A model generated the notes under the pieces. It worked only from the letters and a program-made list of their open reading frames with translations, made no database searches and was not told the origin of the DNA. Shown one piece after another: positions 15,312 to 26,500 of a stretch of DNA of 31,468 nucleotides. The DNA lies in contig CAZKFG010000021.1 in NCBI GenBank assembly GCA_964551985.1, positions 1 to 31,468 of the forward strand, given 5' to 3'. Numbering within the stretch: the stretch's first letter is position 1; the number at the start of each line of letters is the position of its first letter. Source of the stretch: CAZKFG01 sp964551985 (lineage in GTDB: Bacteria; Bacillota; Negativicutes; Acidaminococcales; JAISLQ01). The translations under genes and the position numbers were made by a program.

Positions 15312-15335
15312 CACATATTGTTACTGATTTTTTGT
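15301..15335 (+). terminator. Intrinsic terminator after the M48 peptidase gene
   Basis: Near-perfect 13-bp stem (15301-15313 with 15319-15331), loop of 5, T-rich right arm ending TTTTTT. The stop codon lies in the left arm. Being AT-flanked on both sides it might work in both directions. Confidence 0.85.
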
Positions 15336-15345
15336 ATTTTAAAAT

Positions 15346-15364
15346 AATATTTAAATTAAATATT
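15346..15364. repeat. AT-rich inverted repeat upstream of the glycogen operon
   Basis: AATATTTAA and TTAAATATT around a single A: perfect 9-base arms. It lies in the 140-base leader before glgB where the operon promoter should be; no convincing -35/-10 pair was found there. It could be an operator or chance. Confidence 0.35.
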
Positions 15365-15473
15365 TTATAAAGCACATAAATAGAAGGAAAATAGGAATAC
15401 TACGGCGAATTAAAACAGTTAATATAAATATTTGAAAAAACAAAACCCCTTTTTGCGAGAGGAGGAAATGATT

Positions 15474-17357
15474 ATGTTTACAGGATTTGATCGGCACTTA
15501 TTTGCTGAAGGCAAACATAGTCAACTGTTTGACTTTTTTGGAGCACATAAAATCATTAAAAACAATCAAGAATATGTGCGCTTTAGTGTATGGGCGCCAA
15601 ATGCTAAAGCTGTTTTCATAACAGGTGATTTTGACAACTGGCAAGGTGATAGATTCCCAATGCAAAATACCGGTGATGGAATTTGGCAAACAACCATTGA
15701 CTCTTTACCCGAACAAGCAAATTATAAATATAAAATTGTTGGCTGCAACGGTCAGATATTTTTAAAAGCAGATCCTTTCGCTTTTGCAGCACAACTTCGC
15801 CCTAATACAGCAAGCATTGTTGCAAGTATAGATGGCTTTTCTTGGACGGACGAGAAGTGGATAAAAAATCGTAGTAATAATTCTTATGAAAAACCTTTGA
15901 ACATATATGAAGTACATTTGGGTTCATGGCGTTTAAATCAAGATGGAAGTTTTTTAAGCTATAGACAACTTGCCGATTTGTTACCTGTGTATGCTAAAAA
16001 AATGGGTTATACTCATATAGAACTTATGCCTCTTGCAGAACATCCACTTGATAACTCCTGGGGGTATCAGATCACAGGATACTATGCACCAACAAGCCGT
16101 TATGGTTCGGCAAAAGACTTGATGTATTTTATAGATGTTTGTCATTCTCAGGATTTAGGCGTAATTATGGATTGGGTACCAGGACATTTTTGCAAAGATG
16201 ACCAAGGATTAAGGCAGTTTGATGGTAGTTTTTGTTATGAACCAGAACACCCACTAAGAAGGGATAACGAGGGCTGGGGAACATCTTATTTTGATTTAGG
16301 TAAACCGCAAGTACGAAGTTTTTTGTTGTCTAATGCTTGTTATTGGCTGGAAAAATTTCATATAGATGGACTTAGAGTGGATGCAGTAGCTAGTATGCTG
16401 TATCTTGATTACGCTAAAATGCCTGGCAGATGGTTGCCTAATGAATATGGTGGCAGAGAAAACATTGTAGCAATTGATTTTTTAAAAGACTTAAATAGAT
16501 TGATTTTTCAAAAACATCCTGATGTATTGATGATGGCAGAAGAATCTACGTCATACCCGATGGTTACTTGGCCGGTACACGATGGAGGACTTGGTTTTAA
16601 CTATAAGTGGAATATGGGCTGGATGAATGACGTTTTAGATTATGTTGAAAGACCGACAATACATCGCCGCTGGCATCACAATAATATAACATTCTCTTTT
16701 ATGTATGCTTTTACTGAAAATTTTGTGCTACCATTTTCACACGATGAAGTTGTACACGGTAAAAAATCATTGCTTGATAAAATGCCGGGAGATTATTGGC
16801 AAAAGTTTGCTAATGTTAGAGTGCTTCTAGGTTATATGATGGCACATCCTGGCAAAAAACTTTTGTTTATGGGTCAGGAAATAGGTCAATTTATAGAGTG
16901 GGACGAAAAAAGACAACTGGATTGGTTTTTACTGGAGTATGATCTACATAAAGCGCTTAATAAATATGTTCAAGAATTAAATGAATTTTATTTACAAGAA
17001 AGCTGTTTTTGGCAGATAGATTCATCTTGGGAAGGCTTTAAATGGCTTGAGGCAGATGATAGTGGACATAGTATAATAAGCTTTTTGCGGTTTGATAAAC
17101 AAGGTAGGCATATAGTTGTTGTGTGTAATTTTACAGAGATTGCGCATGACGGATATAGAGTAGGAGTACCACAGATAGGACCATATTATGAAGCTTTTAA
17201 TAGTGATGAAATAGAGTTCGGCGGTACAGGACAGTGGAGTAAAAAAATTGTTGTGTCAAATCCTGTCCCTTGGCATGACCAGGAAAATTCTTTGGTTGTA
17301 AGAATTCCGCCGCTATCTACAGTTTATTTATTACCAGGATATAAGAAAGAAAGGTGA
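15474..17357 (+). CDS. glgB: 1,4-alpha-glucan branching enzyme
   Basis: A 627-residue GH13 enzyme that makes the alpha-1,6 branches of glycogen. An N-terminal CBM48-like domain (about 20-115, VRFSVWAPNAKAVFITGDFDNW) precedes the (beta/alpha)8 barrel. Catalytic residues: D303 (GLRVDAVAS), E356 (MAEEST) and D424 (FSHDEVVHGK, the branching-enzyme signature). The frame runs upstream to a TTG at 15432, but AGGAGG at 15460-15465 stands 8 bases before the ATG at 15474 (and only 2 before another ATG at 15468), so 15474 is taken. First gene of the glg operon; its stop overlaps the ribosome site of glgC. Confidence 0.95.
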   Translation: MFTGFDRHLFAEGKHSQLFDFFGAHKIIKNNQEYVRFSVWAPNAKAVFITGDFDNWQGDRFPMQNTGDGIWQTTIDSLPEQANYKYKIVGCNGQIFLKADPFAFAAQLRPNTASIVASIDGFSWTDEKWIKNRSNNSYEKPLNIYEVHLGSWRLNQDGSFLSYRQLADLLPVYAKKMGYTHIELMPLAEHPLDNSWGYQITGYYAPTSRYGSAKDLMYFIDVCHSQDLGVIMDWVPGHFCKDDQGLRQFDGSFCYEPEHPLRRDNEGWGTSYFDLGKPQVRSFLLSNACYWLEKFHIDGLRVDAVASMLYLDYAKMPGRWLPNEYGGRENIVAIDFLKDLNRLIFQKHPDVLMMAEESTSYPMVTWPVHDGGLGFNYKWNMGWMNDVLDYVERPTIHRRWHHNNITFSFMYAFTENFVLPFSHDEVVHGKKSLLDKMPGDYWQKFANVRVLLGYMMAHPGKKLLFMGQEIGQFIEWDEKRQLDWFLLEYDLHKALNKYVQELNEFYLQESCFWQIDSSWEGFKWLEADDSGHSIISFLRFDKQGRHIVVVCNFTEIAHDGYRVGVPQIGPYYEAFNSDEIEFGGTGQWSKKIVVSNPVPWHDQENSLVVRIPPLSTVYLLPGYKKER

Positions 17358-17362
17358 TATTT

Positions 17363-18493
17363 ATGAAAAGACCAGCGTGTATTGCAATGTTATTGGCTGG
17401 TGGCCAAGGGAGTAGATTGGGTGCATTAACAAAAAAAATCGCTAAGCCTGCAGTTTATTTTGGGGGGAAGTATAGAATAATTGATTTTGCTTTGAGTAAT
17501 TGTTATAATTCAGGCATTTACACTGTTGGAGTCTTGACACAATATCAACCTTTGGAACTTCATAAATATATAGGTATTGGAACATCTTGGGACTTAGATA
17601 GAAGAAACGGCGGTGTTTATATTTTGCCACCTTATGCTAGTGAAGGTGGTGCAGACTGGTATCAAGGTACAGCAGATGCCATTTATCAAAATATAAGCTT
17701 TATTGATAGTATGAATCCAGAACATGTGGCAATACTGTCAGGGGATCATATTTATAAAATGAATTATGCCAAGATGCTTGAATTTCATAACGAGAAAAAA
17801 GCTGATGCGACAATTGCTGTAATTAATGTATCACTTGAAGAAGCTACAAGATTTGGCATAATGACAACAGATAAAAATAACAAGATAACAGAGTTTGCTG
17901 AAAAGCCTAAAAAACCTAAAAGTACATTAGCCTCTATGGGTGTATATATTTTCCACTGGCAAGTTTTAAGGCGTTATCTTATTGAAGATAGAAATAATCT
18001 TAAAAGCTCACGTGATTTTGGCAAAGACATAATTCCGACAATGCTTGCTAATAAAGAAAAACTCTATGCTTATGCTTTTGACGGATATTGGAAGGATGTT
18101 GGAACGGTAGAGAGCTATTGGCAGGCTAGTATGGATTTGCTTTATGATAATCCACCGTTTGATTTAAATACTCCAGACTGGGTAATAGGTTCAGAAAATC
18201 TTGCATTACCTCCTCATTACATAAGCAAAAATGCAAAAGTAGCTTGTTCTTTGATAAGCGAAGGTTGCCAAGTTTATGGAACGGTAGACAATAGTATTTT
18301 ATTTAATTCCGTGTATATAGAAGAAGGAGCAGTAGTTAAAGATTCAGTAATCTTACCAAATTCAAGAATTGGCAAGAATGCTGTTGTAACCAAATCAATT
18401 ATAGCAACAGATACTTATGTTATGCAAGATAAGAAAATAGGCTCTGAGAACAGTGCAAATGTTACTGTATACGCACAGGAAACTACAATCTAA
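17363..18493 (+). CDS. glgC: Glucose-1-phosphate adenylyltransferase (ADP-glucose pyrophosphorylase), catalytic subunit
   Basis: A 376-residue enzyme that makes ADP-glucose from glucose-1-phosphate and ATP, the committed step of glycogen synthesis. Nucleotide loop LLAGGQGSRLG (10-20), catalytic D128 in LSGDHIYKM, FAEKPKKPKS (glucose-1-P site) and a C-terminal left-handed beta-helix with hexapeptide repeats (about 290-370). AAAGGTGAT precedes the ATG at 17363; the in-frame GTG at 17354 is inside that site. It overlaps the end of the glgB reading region by its ribosome site only. It is probably allosterically controlled together with GlgD. Confidence 0.95.
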   Translation: MKRPACIAMLLAGGQGSRLGALTKKIAKPAVYFGGKYRIIDFALSNCYNSGIYTVGVLTQYQPLELHKYIGIGTSWDLDRRNGGVYILPPYASEGGADWYQGTADAIYQNISFIDSMNPEHVAILSGDHIYKMNYAKMLEFHNEKKADATIAVINVSLEEATRFGIMTTDKNNKITEFAEKPKKPKSTLASMGVYIFHWQVLRRYLIEDRNNLKSSRDFGKDIIPTMLANKEKLYAYAFDGYWKDVGTVESYWQASMDLLYDNPPFDLNTPDWVIGSENLALPPHYISKNAKVACSLISEGCQVYGTVDNSILFNSVYIEEGAVVKDSVILPNSRIGKNAVVTKSIIATDTYVMQDKKIGSENSANVTVYAQETTI

Positions 18494-18511
18494 GCATAAG
18501 GAGGTTTTATT

Positions 18512-19618
18512 ATGTATCGTGTTATGGGTTTAATTAATTTGCACGAAGCCGCAGCTTTGGATGTTTTAACAGATATACGCCCTTTAGCCGCAGTTCCTTT
18601 TGGCGGAAAATATCGACTTATAGATTTCGTTTTATCAAACCTTGTAAATGCTGGTATATATAGTGTTGGTATTTTAATCCCTGAAGATGCAGGTTCACTT
18701 GTTAAACATATGCGTGCTGGTAAAGAATGGGACTTAGATAGAAAAAGAGATGGAATGCAATTATTATTACCTTTAAAAAGGACAGCACTTGCCGGCACTG
18801 GTGATATAGATTATTATTCGCAGCATTTAGAGTATATAATGCAAAGTAATTTTGAACATGTGATTATAAGTGGTAGTCAATTTTTGTGTAATATTGATTA
18901 TAAACAGGTGTTTACACACCATTTAAAAACAAATGCTGATATAACATTTATTTATCGGAAGATGCAGTCAACAGAGGCAAGACCGCAAGGCGCAGTTATG
19001 CTGGATTTTGATAAAAATAATTTAGTAAATGATATGCAAATAGATCCACCAGTAAGTGACAGTCAAAACTTATATATGCGTATGGCAATAGTTAAAAAAC
19101 AACTGCTTATTGATATAATAACTCATGCAATGAGTCGTGGCGGCGGTGATTTCATAAGACAATTACAAGCTCGCGTTGACAAAATGAAAATTACTGGCTG
19201 GCAATTTAATGGTTACGTTGCTAATATTGCTAGTGTTAAAGAATACTATCAACATAGTTTGGAACTGTTAAATACAAAGGCTTGGCAGGATTTATTTTTT
19301 AGACACGGTCATATTTATACTAGAATAAAGGATTCTGTCCCAACAAAGTATTTAGCAAATTCTAGTGTTATTAATTCACTTCTCGCTAATAGCTGTAAGA
19401 TTGATGGCAAGGTGGAAAACAGCATTATTTTTAGATCTGTTAATATAAACAAAAATGCTAAAATAAAAAATTCTATAATAATGCAAGATTGTACTATAGG
19501 TGAAAAAGTGGTTTTAGAAAATGTCATTTGCGATAAAGATGTAACTATAACAGCAGGAACAGTATTAAAAGGCGACAAGAGTTATCCGTTAGTAATAAAA
19601 AAAGGGACGGTGGTATAG
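18512..19618 (+). CDS. glgD: GlgD, regulatory/non-catalytic paralogue of ADP-glucose pyrophosphorylase
   Basis: A 368-residue GlgC-like protein typical of Firmicutes. It keeps the fold (VPFGGKYRLIDFVLSNLVNAGI and the C-terminal hexapeptide helix) but lacks the GGxGxRL nucleotide loop: the N-terminus reads INLHEAAALDVLTDIRPLA. The catalytic aspartate of GlgC (D128) is replaced by S122 in ISGSQF. It should therefore be inactive alone and act in a GlgC-GlgD complex, as shown for Geobacillus and others (family knowledge). GGAGG precedes the ATG. The stop codon abuts the glgA start. Confidence 0.93.
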   Translation: MYRVMGLINLHEAAALDVLTDIRPLAAVPFGGKYRLIDFVLSNLVNAGIYSVGILIPEDAGSLVKHMRAGKEWDLDRKRDGMQLLLPLKRTALAGTGDIDYYSQHLEYIMQSNFEHVIISGSQFLCNIDYKQVFTHHLKTNADITFIYRKMQSTEARPQGAVMLDFDKNNLVNDMQIDPPVSDSQNLYMRMAIVKKQLLIDIITHAMSRGGGDFIRQLQARVDKMKITGWQFNGYVANIASVKEYYQHSLELLNTKAWQDLFFRHGHIYTRIKDSVPTKYLANSSVINSLLANSCKIDGKVENSIIFRSVNINKNAKIKNSIIMQDCTIGEKVVLENVICDKDVTITAGTVLKGDKSYPLVIKKGTVV

Positions 19619-21061
19619 ATGAAAAAAGTTTTATTTGTAGCAGCAGAGGCGGTACCTTTTGCTAAGACAGGCGGTTTAGGTGATGTTGTTGGTACACTAC
19701 CTTTACAAATGATAAAAAAAGGTATAGATGTCCGCATAGTTATCCCTGCATATAGAGATATACCTTTAGAATTTAAAGAACAAGCTAAAGCTATAACAGA
19801 GTTTCCTGTAAATATTTCTTGGCGCAATCACAACGCAATGGCTTGGACATTAGAGCACGAAGGCATAACAATTTATTTTATTGACCAACCTTATTATTTT
19901 GATCGTAGCGGTCTTTATGGCTATTTTGATGATGCCGAAAGGTTTGCTTTTTTCTCACAGGCAGCTCTAGCTCTAATTGAGAAAATTGATTTTCAACCTG
20001 ATATAATTCATGCTCACGACTGGCACTGTGCGCTTATACCAGTTTATTTGGAACATTTTTATCGAGCCTTTGAAACTTGGAAAGATATAAAAACTGTTTT
20101 TACAATACACAATTTAGCCTATCAAGGACGCTTTAGTCCGTCAATCATTGAAGATGTTCTTGGTCTTAACTGGGGCTATTTTACTGGTGATAAACTAGAA
20201 TTTAATGGTTGCGTAAATATTATGAAAGGTGGCATACTTTACGCCAATTATGTAACAACAGTAAGCCCAAATTATGCAAATGAAATAAAAACTCCAGCAC
20301 GTGGTGAAGGATTAGAAGGGGTATTACAAGCTTGTTCGAACAAATTTAGTGGCATTTTAAATGGTATAGATTATACGAAGTATAATCCATGGAAAGACTC
20401 ACATATAAAAGCTAACTATCATAGTGGCACAACAATTGGCAATCGCCTTAAAAATAAAGATTTCCTATGGGATAAATGCAACTTTAAGGGTGATAAAAAA
20501 GCTCCTATTTTAGGTATGGTGTCTAGAATAGTTCCAGACAAAGGTTTTGATATAATTTGCGAGGCTATACCTGAACTTATAAAATCTGGTGCAAAAATCG
20601 TTATCTTGGGTGCAGGCGAACAGGGTTATGAAGAATATTTGCGCCATGTGGCTTCACAAAACAGTAACTCTATAGCAGTTATAACAGAATTTAATGAAGT
20701 GTTGGCACGTCAAATTTACTCAGGATGTGATATTTTCTTGATGCCGTCGATTTTTGAACCTTGCGGCATAGGTCAAATGATAGCAATGCGTTATGGAGCA
20801 GTACCTTTAGTACACGAGACAGGCGGACTAAAAGATACTATTAAACCATATAATAAATTCACAGGTGAAGGAACAGGTTTTGGCTTTAGTCAAGCGAATG
20901 TAGATAGTTTTTTGAATGTGTATTATCAGGCACTAGAAATTTATCAAGATGAAAAAGCATGGAAAAAATTGATGAAAAACGTTATGAAAGAAGATTTTAG
21001 CTGGGATAAATCCGTAGAACAATACATAGCACTATATGATAAAGTATTAGAAGGAGAGTAA
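19619..21061 (+). CDS. glgA: Glycogen synthase (ADP-glucose type)
   Basis: A 480-residue GT5 glycosyltransferase that adds glucose from ADP-glucose to the growing alpha-1,4 chain. K16 in FAKTGGLGD is the ADP-glucose lysine. The N-terminal domain contains AHDWHCALIP (about 136-145) and TIHNLAYQG; the C-terminal GT-B domain contains VSRIVPDKGFD (about 300-310) and FEPCGIGQMIAMRYGAVP (catalytic ExxCGxxQ), followed by the conserved ETGGLKDTI. ATG at 19619 directly follows the glgD stop with GGTGG upstream, so translation is probably coupled. Confidence 0.96.
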   Translation: MKKVLFVAAEAVPFAKTGGLGDVVGTLPLQMIKKGIDVRIVIPAYRDIPLEFKEQAKAITEFPVNISWRNHNAMAWTLEHEGITIYFIDQPYYFDRSGLYGYFDDAERFAFFSQAALALIEKIDFQPDIIHAHDWHCALIPVYLEHFYRAFETWKDIKTVFTIHNLAYQGRFSPSIIEDVLGLNWGYFTGDKLEFNGCVNIMKGGILYANYVTTVSPNYANEIKTPARGEGLEGVLQACSNKFSGILNGIDYTKYNPWKDSHIKANYHSGTTIGNRLKNKDFLWDKCNFKGDKKAPILGMVSRIVPDKGFDIICEAIPELIKSGAKIVILGAGEQGYEEYLRHVASQNSNSIAVITEFNEVLARQIYSGCDIFLMPSIFEPCGIGQMIAMRYGAVPLVHETGGLKDTIKPYNKFTGEGTGFGFSQANVDSFLNVYYQALEIYQDEKAWKKLMKNVMKEDFSWDKSVEQYIALYDKVLEGE

Positions 21062-21064
21062 GTT

Positions 21065-23506
21065 ATGTCAAACGAACTATTTAAAAAAGAATTTATCTCC
21101 CGTTATAAAGCTTGCTTTAGAACACTGCACGGCATAAGCATAAAAGAAGGATCATTGTCGCAAAAATATGAAGCTTTGGTTATTACATTAAGAGAAATAA
21201 TAGTAGACAAATGGGTAAAAACTAACGAAAACTATATCGACAAGAAAATAAGACAAGTTTATTATTTCAGCATTGAATTTTTGCCAGGAAGATTACTTGA
21301 CAATTATCTTGTTAATATAGGAATTAAAGCAAAAGTAGAAGAGAGCTTAAAAGATTTAGACATAAATTTAAAAGAGCTAGAAGATCAAGAAAGAGATGTT
21401 GCATTAGGTAGTGGCGGATTAGGGAGACTTGCCTCTTGTTTTTTGGATTCTATGGCGTCAATTGGTATGGCGGGCAATGGTTGCGGTATAAGTTACAAGT
21501 ATGGATTGTTTCAACAAAGAATTATTGATGGCGACCAAGTAGAATTCCCTGATCGCTGGCATACAACTACATATAGCGTATGGCAATTTGTAAAACGCGA
21601 TAAGGCACTCAAGGTTCGTTTTGGCGGCAATGCCTATTTAAAACAGGAAGAAAACGGAAAATTAAGTTTAGTACACACAGACTATGAAACTGTTTTAGCT
21701 GTTCCATATGATATACCTGTTGTTGGTTATAATTGTAAAACGGTAAATACTTTAAGGCTTTGGGGGGCAGAAGTATTGCCCGAAGCTGAAGATGATATGC
21801 GCTCACAAAACGCCCAAGAACGTAAAAAAGCAATGGAATATAAATATTCTGTAGAAGCTTTAAGTGAAGTTTTATATCCAGACGATTCTAATTACAGGGG
21901 CAAAATGTTTAGGTTAAAACAGCAATATTTCATGGTATCTGCTGGTGTGCAAAGCATTATTAATTATTATAAGAAAAAATATCAACTGCCACTGGAAGAA
22001 TTAAATTCTTATATTGCTCTTCACATTAATGATACTCATCCAGCGCTTGTTATACCCGAATTAATGCGTATTTTAATAGATGAAGAAGGTTTTGGTTGGG
22101 ATGATGCGTGGAAAATAACTACCAGCGTTGTTTCTTATACAAATCATACTATAATGCCGGAAGCTATGGAAAAGTGGGCAATTGAAATAGTAAAAGCATT
22201 AATGCCAAGAGTCTATCAAATAATTGAAGAAATTGACAGAAGAGTACGTATTGACTTGCAAAATAAATACCCAAACGACTGGGAAAAGGTAAACAGCATG
22301 TCAATTATCCACGACGGACAAGTATTTATGGCAAATCTTGCTGTACACGGAAGTTACAGTGTCAATGGTGTTGCTCAAATACATACAGAAATATTGAAAA
22401 AAGATGTGCTGCATGATTTTTATGACTACTGTCCATACAAATTTAATAACAAAACAAACGGTGTTACACATCGCCGTTGGTTACTCAATGCAAATCCTAG
22501 TCTTGCTGATTTAATTACTTCACGTATTGGCAAAAGCTGGGTTACTCATCCTGAAGACTTGCAAAAATTGATGGAATACAGCAAAGATAAAGATTTTTTG
22601 AATGAATTGTCTAAAGTAAAGCAAGAAAATAAGGAACGGTTGGCTAAATATATTTTAGAGAAAAAGAATATAGTTGTAGATACAAATTCGATTTTTGATG
22701 TGCAAATAAAGCGCATTCATGCTTATAAAAGACAATTTTTAAATGCATGGCACATATTTTACCTTTATAATGCTTTAAAGAGCAATCCTAATTTAGATAT
22801 CGTACCTAGAACCTTTATTTTTGCAGGTAAGGCGGCACCGAGCTATTATTTAGCAAAATCTATAATAAAGTTTATCAATATGTTAGGCGAAATAATTAAT
22901 AATGATAAAACTATAAAAGATAAACTTAAAATAGTGTTTTTAGAAAACTATAACGTTAGTCTTGCCGAAATAATTGTTCCAGCAGCAGAAGTTAGTGAAC
23001 AAATATCACTAGCAAGTAAAGAAGCATCGGGCACTGGCAATATGAAAATGATGATGAATGGTGCGGTAACAATAGGAACCCTAGACGGAGCAAATGTAGA
23101 AATTAAGCAAGACGTTGGTGAAGATAATTTCATAACCTTTGGACTCACAGCAGATGAAGTGTTAGAACTAAACAGAAACGGTAGTTATTCTGCTAGAGCA
23201 ATAATCGAAAATGATCCTAGGCATATAGCTATTGTAGAGAAAATAGCGCAAGGAATATTGCAGATGGACCAAAGAAGTTTAATGAGTATCAATAACTATA
23301 TTTACACCGGAAATGATGAATTTTATATAATGAAAGACTTTGATTCATATGCTCTAGCACAAGAGAAAATCAATACATTATATAAAAATCGTGACAAGTG
23401 GTTAGAGATGTCTGCTGTCAATATTGCCAAGTCAGGAGTATTTTCTTCTGATAGAACAGTAAAAGAATACGCAGTAGGCATTTGGAAGGTTAATAGCAAT
23501 TTATAA
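21065..23506 (+). CDS. glgP: Glycogen phosphorylase
   Basis: An 813-residue GT35 enzyme that removes glucose from glycogen ends as glucose-1-phosphate. The PLP-binding lysine is K661 in GTGNMKMMMNGA, and the preceding KRIHAYKRQ and the following GTLDGANVEI are the family signatures. QVYYFSIEFLPGRLLDN-type N-terminus and NDTHPAL are present. The long N-terminal regulatory extension of animal enzymes is absent, as usual in bacteria. AAGGAGAG precedes the ATG 8 bases away; glgA ends 3 bases before. Sharing an operon with the synthase means that the balance between build-up and breakdown must be set at enzyme level. Confidence 0.96.
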   Translation: MSNELFKKEFISRYKACFRTLHGISIKEGSLSQKYEALVITLREIIVDKWVKTNENYIDKKIRQVYYFSIEFLPGRLLDNYLVNIGIKAKVEESLKDLDINLKELEDQERDVALGSGGLGRLASCFLDSMASIGMAGNGCGISYKYGLFQQRIIDGDQVEFPDRWHTTTYSVWQFVKRDKALKVRFGGNAYLKQEENGKLSLVHTDYETVLAVPYDIPVVGYNCKTVNTLRLWGAEVLPEAEDDMRSQNAQERKKAMEYKYSVEALSEVLYPDDSNYRGKMFRLKQQYFMVSAGVQSIINYYKKKYQLPLEELNSYIALHINDTHPALVIPELMRILIDEEGFGWDDAWKITTSVVSYTNHTIMPEAMEKWAIEIVKALMPRVYQIIEEIDRRVRIDLQNKYPNDWEKVNSMSIIHDGQVFMANLAVHGSYSVNGVAQIHTEILKKDVLHDFYDYCPYKFNNKTNGVTHRRWLLNANPSLADLITSRIGKSWVTHPEDLQKLMEYSKDKDFLNELSKVKQENKERLAKYILEKKNIVVDTNSIFDVQIKRIHAYKRQFLNAWHIFYLYNALKSNPNLDIVPRTFIFAGKAAPSYYLAKSIIKFINMLGEIINNDKTIKDKLKIVFLENYNVSLAEIIVPAAEVSEQISLASKEASGTGNMKMMMNGAVTIGTLDGANVEIKQDVGEDNFITFGLTADEVLELNRNGSYSARAIIENDPRHIAIVEKIAQGILQMDQRSLMSINNYIYTGNDEFYIMKDFDSYALAQEKINTLYKNRDKWLEMSAVNIAKSGVFSSDRTVKEYAVGIWKVNSNL

Positions 23507-23526
23507 TCTATAAAAGAGGTGAAAAA

Positions 23527-26500
23527 ATGTTCTCTGTCATGCACAATTCGCAAAAATTACTTTATAAAACCCCTTTTGGTGCGGGACGAGTAGGTAGCAA
23601 TGTAAGCATAGCAATAGAATTTTCAAATCAAAAACCGCAAGAAGTATTTTTGCGTACATGGGATGACAAAGAACAACTTTTTCACATGAACTTAGTAAAA
23701 GAGTCACACAATAAATTTGTTTATAGCATAGAGATTACTTTACCAGATAATCCATGTAACTTGTGGTATTTTTTCATTATAAAGACAGAAGATAAATTTA
23801 TCTTCTATGGCAACAATCCAGAACAACTAGGCGGTGAAGGTCAGATATATACTGTAGAGCCTCCGGCTTATCAGATAACTGTTTACCAAGAATCGCAAAT
23901 GCCTCAATGGCTTTATGGTGGTATGATTTATCAAATTTTTCCTGACAGATTTTTTAATCCTTATGATAAACCGCTTGCGCTGAAAAAAGATTCACTTTTA
24001 CATGATAGTTGGTATTCTAAACCACTTTATGCTAGAGATTGTGCCACAAATGAAATAATAGCTTATGATTTTTATGGTGGAAACTTAGACGGCATCACTG
24101 CAAAACTTGATTATCTTGAAGATTTTGGTGTAAATTTAATTTATTTAAATCCTGTATTTTTATCTGTAAGCAATCACCGTTTTGACACAGCAGACTATGA
24201 ACAAATAGACCCAATGCTTGGTGATGTTACCGCACTTGAAAGACTATGCCAAGAGGCAAAAAAACGTAATATAAATGTAATTTTAGATGGTGTTTTTAGC
24301 CACACTGGCAGTGATAGTCGTTATTTTAACAAAGAAGGGACTTATAAAGATATCGGTGCTTGTCAGTCTAAAGATTCGCCTTACTATAATTGGTATACTT
24401 TCACAAAATATCCTGATGAGTATGAGTCTTGGTGGGGTATAGGCAATGTACCAAATGTTAATGAACTTAATCCAAGTTATATAAACTATATAATAGAATC
24501 AAAAAAAAGCATTGTAGCACGTTGGTTACAGGTAGGTGTCAAAGGTTGGCGGCTTGATGTCGCAGATGAGTTACCAGAGGAATTTATAAAGCGATTGCGC
24601 TTGAGGATAAAAATGCAAGATAAAGAGAGTGTTTTATTAGGCGAAGTATGGGAGGATGCTTCGCATAAAAATGCTTACGGTAATGTACGCAACTATTTTT
24701 TAGGTGATCAATTAGACTCTGTGATGAACTACCCGTTTAGACAATGCGTACTTGATTTTTTGTTAAATAAAAGATCAGCAACAAGTGTTTTAAAAGAATT
24801 ATATAGCTTGTATGAAAACTACCCTAGAGAAAACTTTGATTTGCTGATGAATCTTTTGGGTACACATGATACCGAAAGACTGATTACACAACTGGCACAA
24901 ATAGATAGTAGCAAGTTTACAGATGTGCAAAAAAGAAAATATCAGCTAAATGACAATCAGCAATATACTACTTTTAAACGGCTATGGCTTGCTTTAGTTT
25001 GGCAAATGACTTTTGCTGGTTTACCATCGATATATTATGGTGACGAAGCAGGAATGCAGGGATTTGCAGATCCATTTAATCGTGGTGCTTATCCTTGGCA
25101 ACAAGAAGACCAGACTGTTTATAGATATTATTGGCGATTGTCTAGGCTAAGACAACGTTATGATGTTTTTAAATATGGCACTTGGGAACCTCTTAATGTT
25201 TCTGATGATATTTTGGCATACAATAGAACTTACAAAGAACAGGTTGCCATAGTGGCTATAAACCGTTCAGATAATAAACAAAGTGCCCTTGTTGAGTGCA
25301 GTTTACCAATGGTAGATTTGCTCACAGGTAAAAATTATTTGCCTGATAATGGATATATTAATATAGAATTAAATGATAATGCAGCAGCAATCTTGCACAA
25401 TAAAATTAAATATCCAGATAAATTAAGAAAAGCAGGGATATTGCTACACCCAACAAGTTTATTTTCAGATTATGGCATTGGTGATTTAGGTCAAGCAAGC
25501 TATGATTTTATTGATTTTTTGCACAAAAGCGGACATCAAATATGGCAAACTTTACCAATTAATTCAACAGATAATTTTGGTTCGCCTTATGCTGGTGAGT
25601 CTGCTTTTGCAGGTAACGTACTTTTAATATCACCAGAAATATTATTTCAAGAGGGCTATATAAGCAAAAAAGATTTAAATCAAGCAAAAATAAGTAAAAT
25701 ACAATCTATTAATATAGATTTTGCTAAAGTAAGAGAAATTAAAGATAGATTATTTGCGATAGCTTTTACTAAATTTGATGTACAAAAGCCCGATTTTGAG
25801 TTGTTTTGCCAGCAAAACAAAGAATGGCTTGATAGCTATGCTCTCTTTCAGGCACTGAAAAAGCATTTTAATAATAAACCTTGGCAAAAATGGTCTAAAA
25901 AGATTGCTGCTTTTGAGCAAAAAGAAGTACAAAAATATGCAGCATTATTAAAAGATGATATTAATTATCATAAATTTTTGCAATATGAGTTTTGGCGCCA
26001 ATGGGAAATATTACGCACTAGAGCTAAAGAAAAAAATATTACTTTAATTGGTGATGTCCCTATATATATATCTTCTGATAGTGTTGATGTTTGGTCAAAT
26101 CAACAGTTGTTCCAATTGGATACAAACGGTCTACCACAATCTGTTGCCGGAGTACCACCAGATTATTTTTCTAAAACTGGACAAAAATGGGGTAATCCAC
26201 TTTATAATTGGCAAAAATGCAAAGAACAAGATTATCTTTGGTGGAAAAACCGTTTAAGCCATGCTTTAAAATCTTTTGATTTGTTGAGGCTAGATCATTT
26301 TCTAGGCTTTGAAAATTATTGGAGTATTCCTGCAGATAAAGAAGATGCTTCTTTTGGTAGCTGGGTTCAAGGACCGGGAGCAGACTTTTTCTTGTCCTTG
26401 AAAAAACATTTTGGTAAATTGCCATTTATTGCCGAAGATCTTGGCGAGATTACACCTGGAGTAAATAAATTGCGTGATAGATTTTGTTTGCCGGGAATGG

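Noticed and set aside
15432..15473. Upstream extension of glgB to a TTG at 15432
   Set aside because: The added residues are not GlgB-like and the AGGAGG site lies downstream of that codon, 8 bases before the ATG at 15474.
18512..19618. Second active ADP-glucose pyrophosphorylase
   Set aside because: The glycine-rich nucleotide loop and the catalytic aspartate are missing, so it is called GlgD.
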